Assembly: GCA_030770425.1 (NCBI GenBank)
Contig: JASJFT010000451.1
Location: 1-12,689 of the forward strand
Direction of reading: 5' to 3'
Origin: Darksidea phi
Taxonomy: Eukaryota > Ascomycota > Dothideomycetes > Pleosporales > Lentitheciaceae
DNA length: 12,689 bases
Part shown: positions 8,891 to 12,689 of the stretch, piece after piece
How positions within the stretch are numbered: position 1 is the stretch's first letter
Layout of the letters: each line of letters starts with the position of its first letter
Translations under genes and position numbers: made by a program
The notes under the pieces: model-generated
The model's input: the letters and a program-made list of their open reading frames with translations, nothing else
Told to the model about the DNA's origin: nothing
The model's database searches: none

Positions 8891-10900
8891 AAGTTATATA
8901 AATTTACGAGCTTCTTAATACTATAGTTTAAGAGTAAGACTTATCGAGATAATTAATTTTAGCTTAAATCTACTAAATAGTTATAGCTTTCTATTATATA
9001 TAATACCTAATAATAAACCTATATATATCTTAGTAGATACGCTAGCTATACTTATATAAGAGACTTACCTCTATATATAGTAATATAGCTAGCTCTAGAA
9101 ACTATATATTAATTCTACGTAGAGAAATAACTCCTTTAGCTCTAGCTATATATTCTTCTATCGGATTAAATAGAAGCTTATATAGGGAATAAAATCCGAA
9201 GAAATATATAGAAATACGTTTATATTAGATAATTAGGGCTAAAGCTAGAAAATATAGTCTAGTACTATACTCCCGCTAGGGGCGGGAGAGTAGAGATCTA
9301 ATACTAATACGAGTATCTTATTCTACCTAACTAGATACTATAACTAATAATATTCTTTATAGTATTTAAGAATCCGCTCTAGTTATACGATAGAGGTAAA
9401 GATTCTAAAGATATATTAGTCGCGGAATAATTATATATTAATAAGATTAGGGTAATATACTACTCTTTAATATCGAACTCTGTTAATATAGATAAAGAAG
9501 ATAAAGTTATTATACGAGATTAAGGTATATAGTAAAGAAATTCTAGAATAATATAAGCTCTTATAAGCTATAGAACGTCTATTTTATATAGTCTTAGTAG
9601 TATTTTTAGTTATAAGACCCGATAGGCCCTACTTATAGTACCTATTTATTAAAATCTAAACCCGCTTTAACTATTACCCGTACTAATCGTAGGTTCCTCT
9701 AGCTAGAATATTAGATAGGAGCTATACTAAGACTAGAAATTTATTACCTCCTCTTCTCTAGTATTATAGGTAACTAAAGTACTCTAGCTAATAATATATA
9801 AATACGGGTTAAAAAAGTATAGCTACTATATACTTATTAGTCGTTACGAGAAAACTAGGTTCGGAAATACTAATAGATCGCTAGGGGTCTATTAATAAGA
9901 ATATTAGACTTAATACTAATTTACCCGTATCTTAACGAGAACTCTCGGAAATAACTAAAGGAGCTAGATCGAATACCCTATATCCGACCGATAGTAGGGC
10001 TTAGATATTATTATTATTCTATCTAGTTTATATCTTAGTATTACTCTAAAAGCTTAGGACGGTCCCTATAGCTACGTTCTTCTTTATCGGTTTAAGCTTA
10101 GTAAATTAGATTCCCTTTATACGATAAATACTACGAAGTCTACTCGACGATCTCTTTTTTCTATTATAGTTAATAAGATTATTATATTCTTTAATAACTT
10201 AGACCTATTAGATACCGTTCGGGTTATCTCCTACTATTTTATATAGGATCTAAAGCTTATACTCGGTATAGGGAAATATTATAGTCGTCTTTTAGTTATA
10301 AGAAGAAAATATACTAGATAAAGTTTAATTAAGATAGTAGATACTCTATTTATACTAAATTATAGAGTTATATATACTTAATTTTAATTTCCTAGACCTT
10401 ATAAGATATACCGTCCCCTATATCTAAGAATAGATAGTACCGTAGGCGCCCTATACTTATCTTAACTTATATAATTAGTAGGTTAAATCTTATCTAATAT
10501 ACCTTCTACCTTAAAATATTAAACTTATAAGGTTTTCCGTTACCTAAGACTATATAACTCCCTTTAGAACTAGCTAATCTTAAAAAGAAAATATTAAGAA
10601 TATAGTATAAAGCTAATTAGTATTTATTAATAAGTATAACTAAATTATTTATATATAGGTATATATAGAAAGAAACTATTAATTACTAACCTATTAAGAA
10701 CTAGAGTTAGTCTCCCTATATTCCCTCTATTAAACGATTATATTATTAAGACCTTAACTCCGACTAAGTACGATAGTTTCTAATCCGTTATCAACCGAGC
10801 CTATAGCCGGTTATTAACTTCTACGGCTAGATTATTATCCTAATTATACTAAGTAGGATCGAGTACTTCTTTAGAGGAGAAATAGTATACTAGCTATACT
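8891..10900 (-). pseudogene. Long minus-strand coding relic, distal part
   Basis: One minus-strand frame (codons occupying positions 3n+2 to 3n+4) can be followed for about 670 codons without an indel. Pieces of ordinary protein character include YKIVGDNPNGIQ, KLKPIKKNVAIGTVLSF, LLSVGYRVFDLAPLVISESS and LVRQNKILVLVLDLY. Codons starting with G are frequent: 12 of 60 at about 10390-10570 and 8 of 20 at about 9940-10000. The signal weakens toward 8891. No ATG, no catalytic motif and no family are recognised. Reading rightward, it meets the upstream minus frame at a (AT)n plus G7 tract, where the frame changes by one. The two probably came from one gene of about 3.2 kb that converged on the plus-strand relics. 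Confidence 0.33.
9270..9288. repeat. GC-rich seven-base-pair hairpin
   Basis: CTCCCGC (9270-9276) pairs exactly with GCGGGAG (9282-9288) over a five-base loop. It is the most GC-rich spot of the right half and is immune to RIP because it contains no CpA or TpG. In the minus relic frame it would encode a Pro/Ser/Gly turn, so it may be a leftover of coding sequence, not a signal. Confidence 0.45.
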
Positions 10901-10921
10901 ATATATATATAGAAGGGGGGG
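10901..10921. repeat. (AT)5 and G7 tract at a frame change
   Basis: A run of alternating AT (10901-10910) is followed by AGAA and seven G residues (10915-10921). The two minus-strand relic frames on either side differ in register across this tract. Both simple sequences are prone to slippage, so an indel here would explain the change; a short intron or two separate genes are alternatives. Confidence 0.55.
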
Positions 10922-10922
10922 A

Positions 10923-12062
10923 TATAACTAGTACTAAATAAAGAGCTAGAGGATACTATAAAAGTAATAGATTACGTATCTATTATAGGGAGAGATTCTA
11001 ATATAAAACTAGTATTATTTAACTAGTATAACCGCGTTAGTTATATCCTTATAGTTCGTTTTATTACTTACTATTAGTAGATAATTCGTAGTAGAATATA
11101 TAGATAGGTTTAGTATAAAAGCTACTTATAACTATTAACTTTAAGTACGTATAGCCTCTAGTAACTTAGAATATTTCTTTATAAGTATAGCTTCTATTCG
11201 ATAACGACCTTTATAGTATCTATTATATAATATCTAGATATTAGACTATATAGTATATAGGTATTAGCTTTAAAGTTAAAGAAGAAATTACTTCTCTTCT
11301 AGTAGATACGTAGTTATTATAGTAGGATTAGATATAAACCTATTAAAAATACTATTAACTACTTTTAAACTCGCTATTAGTAATATAAAAAATAAGGTTT
11401 CTCTATACCTTATCTTGGCTAGTCTATAAAACCAATTTATTAAAAAGGTATAGGAGCTTCTATTTAGAGGCGAGTAGGGTACCCTAGTTAGATATATTAG
11501 TAGCTCTAAGGTATAATAGTAATATATCCTAGTTTAGCTATTAGCTAATTAATTAAGCTTATTATACTTATATAATAGTATCTACGCGGTATAGCTAAGA
11601 TAAGGTAAGAATATAGGGCTACTTAGTACGCTAGCGCTTATAACCTCTACCCTATTAGTCCGCTTATCGGTAAGATCCTTTAGTAACCTTAAATTATATA
11701 CTTAAGTATAAGTATTATTAAGACGGGATAAAAGAATACTAACTTAGCTATATAGTATACTAATTACGGCTATACTTTCTTATCTATCGAGAGAGTTTCT
11801 ATTCTCCCGTAGACTCTACTTCGTAACTAAGACTTTTAAGAAGAGTCTCTATAGACTTATAATAGTAGATAATAGACTAGAACTTTAGTATTATCTCTTT
11901 TAATTTTCTCTCTAAAACTTAAATAGAGTATACCTCTAGTTTCTTCGTCTCTCCTTATACTCGATTATACTCTCTTTTCTACCTTACTACCTCTAATTTA
12001 AGCTTTAACCTAAGTATCTAGTTTTTATACTCTATAATTACTTCGTTATATATCTTTATATT
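10923..12062 (-). pseudogene. Minus-strand coiled-coil relic, proximal part
   Basis: A minus-strand frame (codons at 3n to 3n+2) runs about 380 codons without an indel. Its first third, about 12060-11720, is a convincing coiled coil: EYKNQILRLKLKLEVV, VQGETKKLEVYSIQVLERKL and YKSIETLLKSLSYEVEST. Of about 75 codons counted there, 18 start with G. Further on, KQKLLYLFNKLVLQTSQDKV at about 11450-11400 contains an unmutated CAA (Gln) codon and an unmutated TTG (Leu) codon, two of the few CpA/TpG sites left. No start codon remains and the family is not recognised. With the downstream frame it may have formed one large protein of roughly 1,050 residues with an N-terminal coiled coil. Confidence 0.38.
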
Positions 12063-12113
12063 TTACGAGAGGTCGTATTATAAATATATAATTATTTAAT
12101 TATAATTATAGAA

Positions 12114-12576
12114 ACGGCGTCGGGCGATATTAGTATAGTAGGACGTAGTATTAAGCTAATTATTAAGTTTATTATTACTAACCTAGACGAGATTAAGTAT
12201 ATCTAAGATATATATAAAGCGAATATATATACCTAAGATATATTCTACTACTCTAAGCTAGTCCCTTAAAAGGCTATATTTAAGTAGAATATTAAGGTTA
12301 ATAGTTAATTAACTTTTATAGATAGGGTAGGCTACTCTTATAAATAAATTAATAGGATTATATACTATTCTTAATATATTACTAACGACCTATAGCCTCT
12401 AGATTATTAAGAGGTAGTTAAACTTCTTACTATAGTACTATACTTAATTTAGGGCTATACTTACGTAGCTTTTAATATCTTAGTTATTAACTAGAGAAGG
12501 GGAAGGTAGTATACGAACTTTCTTTACTATCTACTAGCTATTTACATATATAAGCTACCCTATATAAGGTATCTCT

Positions 12577-12578
<2 letters not shown>
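12114..12578 (+). pseudogene. Plus-strand coding relic ending at poly-A
   Basis: The plus frame starting at 12114 gives 155 codons of protein-like sequence with pieces TASGDISIVGRSIKL, ITNLDEIKYI and DYQEVVKLLTIVLYLI; 22 of roughly 105 codons counted start with G. Many Ile codons written ATA may once have been ATG (Met) or ACA (Thr). It is divergent from the minus relic, whose coding signal begins about 50 bases to the left. It runs to within a few bases of the poly-A tract, so its end is not defined. A minus-strand frame in the same register is a weaker alternative. No family is recognised. Confidence 0.3.

Positions 12579-12580
<2 letters not shown>

Positions 12581-12617
<37 letters not shown>
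12581..12617. repeat. Poly-A run of 37
   Basis: Thirty-seven consecutive A residues end the RIP-mutated tract. A retroposon tail (as in LINE elements, with the plus relic just before it), slippage, or a sequencing or assembly artefact could produce it. No target-site duplication can be tested within the window. Confidence 0.92.
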
Positions 12618-12619
<2 letters not shown>

Positions 12620-12689
12620 TTGGGTTTGAAGGTTTATTTTTTTTTTATAACTGGGGGGTTTTATAAGGATTTTAAATAATCTAATTTAG
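12618..12689. other. Low-complexity tail with normal TG content
   Basis: These 72 bases hold TG at 12621, 12627 and 12652, a T10 run (12637-12646) and a G6 run (12653-12658), unlike anything in the preceding 12.5 kb. RIP has not acted here or the sequence was added later. The homopolymer richness also fits an uncorrected contig end. No gene is visible. Confidence 0.6.

Larger units (their letters stand above)
75..12580. other. RIP-saturated AT-rich tract
   Basis: CpA and TpG are nearly absent across the whole tract on both strands. The only residual sites I find are near 450, 1254, 4249, 5029, 6281, 7286, 7555, 7681, 9481, 10792, 11416, 11433 and 12545. ApC and GpT remain frequent (five in the 60 bases from 5041), CpG is kept, and TpA is greatly enriched. 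GC content on sampled lines is roughly 25-30 percent. Loss of CpA with retention of CpG fits repeat-induced point mutation and not ordinary CpG deamination. In the best studied fungi, RIP acts on duplicated DNA before meiosis and leaves sequence that is silenced by cytosine methylation and H3K9me3. ATG occurs once in the tract (7285) and TGA is almost gone, so no ORF can be complete. Confidence 0.93.

Noticed and set aside
9270..9288. Bacterial-type rho-independent terminator
   Set aside because: The GC hairpin is not followed by a T run and the window is fungal in character.
75..12580. Mitochondrial or bacterial AT-rich DNA
   Set aside because: Organellar or bacterial AT-rich DNA keeps open reading frames and ATG/TGA codons; here CpA/TpG are specifically missing while CpG is kept.
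115..12689. Nine-base direct repeat CTAATTTAG at 115-123 and at the very end of the window (12681-12689)
   Set aside because: AT-rich nine-mer with no matching sequence next to it; likely chance and not terminal repeats.

Overview
This window looks like a heavily mutated, AT-rich heterochromatic block from a filamentous ascomycete fungus. CpA and its complement TpG have been almost completely removed from about 12.5 kb. A direct read-through finds ten CA/TG sites in the first 74 bases. Only thirteen occur between 75 and 12580, with one run of nearly 3 kb (1256-4248) holding none. ApC, GpT and CpG remain common and TpA is in great excess. This is the signature of repeat-induced point mutation (RIP), which converts CpA to TpA on both strands of duplicated DNA during the sexual cycle of Pezizomycotina. 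The organism is inferred from that signature only; no species marker is visible.

The mutation has removed nearly every ATG and TGA and turned Gln and Trp codons into TAA/TAG, so there is no intact protein-coding gene on either strand. No tRNA, rRNA, CRISPR array or working promoter could be recognised. Faint protein-like reading frames can still be followed if in-frame TAA/TAG are treated as former Gln/Trp codons. On the plus strand they lie at about 1321-1640, 3962-4436, 4831-5025, 5158-6120, 6542-7021 and 7285-8391. On the minus strand they lie at about 12062-10923 and 10900-8891. A further plus frame runs from 12114 to the poly-A at 12581. The best are a plus-strand coiled-coil frame that begins at the only ATG in the mutated tract (7285) and a minus-strand coiled-coil frame (about 11720-12062). 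I do not recognise a family in any of them. Because the skewed composition makes several frames look protein-like, strand and frame calls are tentative.

Layout: 1-74 is unmutated flank, ending in a possible LTR-type TGTAACA; 75 to about 4440 is decayed sequence with weak plus-strand frames; 4440-4830 is mostly non-coding with a 10-bp triple repeat; 4831-8391 is a series of plus-strand relic frames; 8392-8890 is non-coding with a hairpin and a 22-bp tandem array; 8891-12062 is a minus-strand relic facing the plus-strand one; 12114-12580 is a divergent plus relic; a 37-base poly-A and a 72-base low-complexity tail with normal TG content finish the window. The inferred picture is one or more repeated elements caught by RIP when their genes were still largely intact, then silenced. 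The tandem array sits between the convergent relics.
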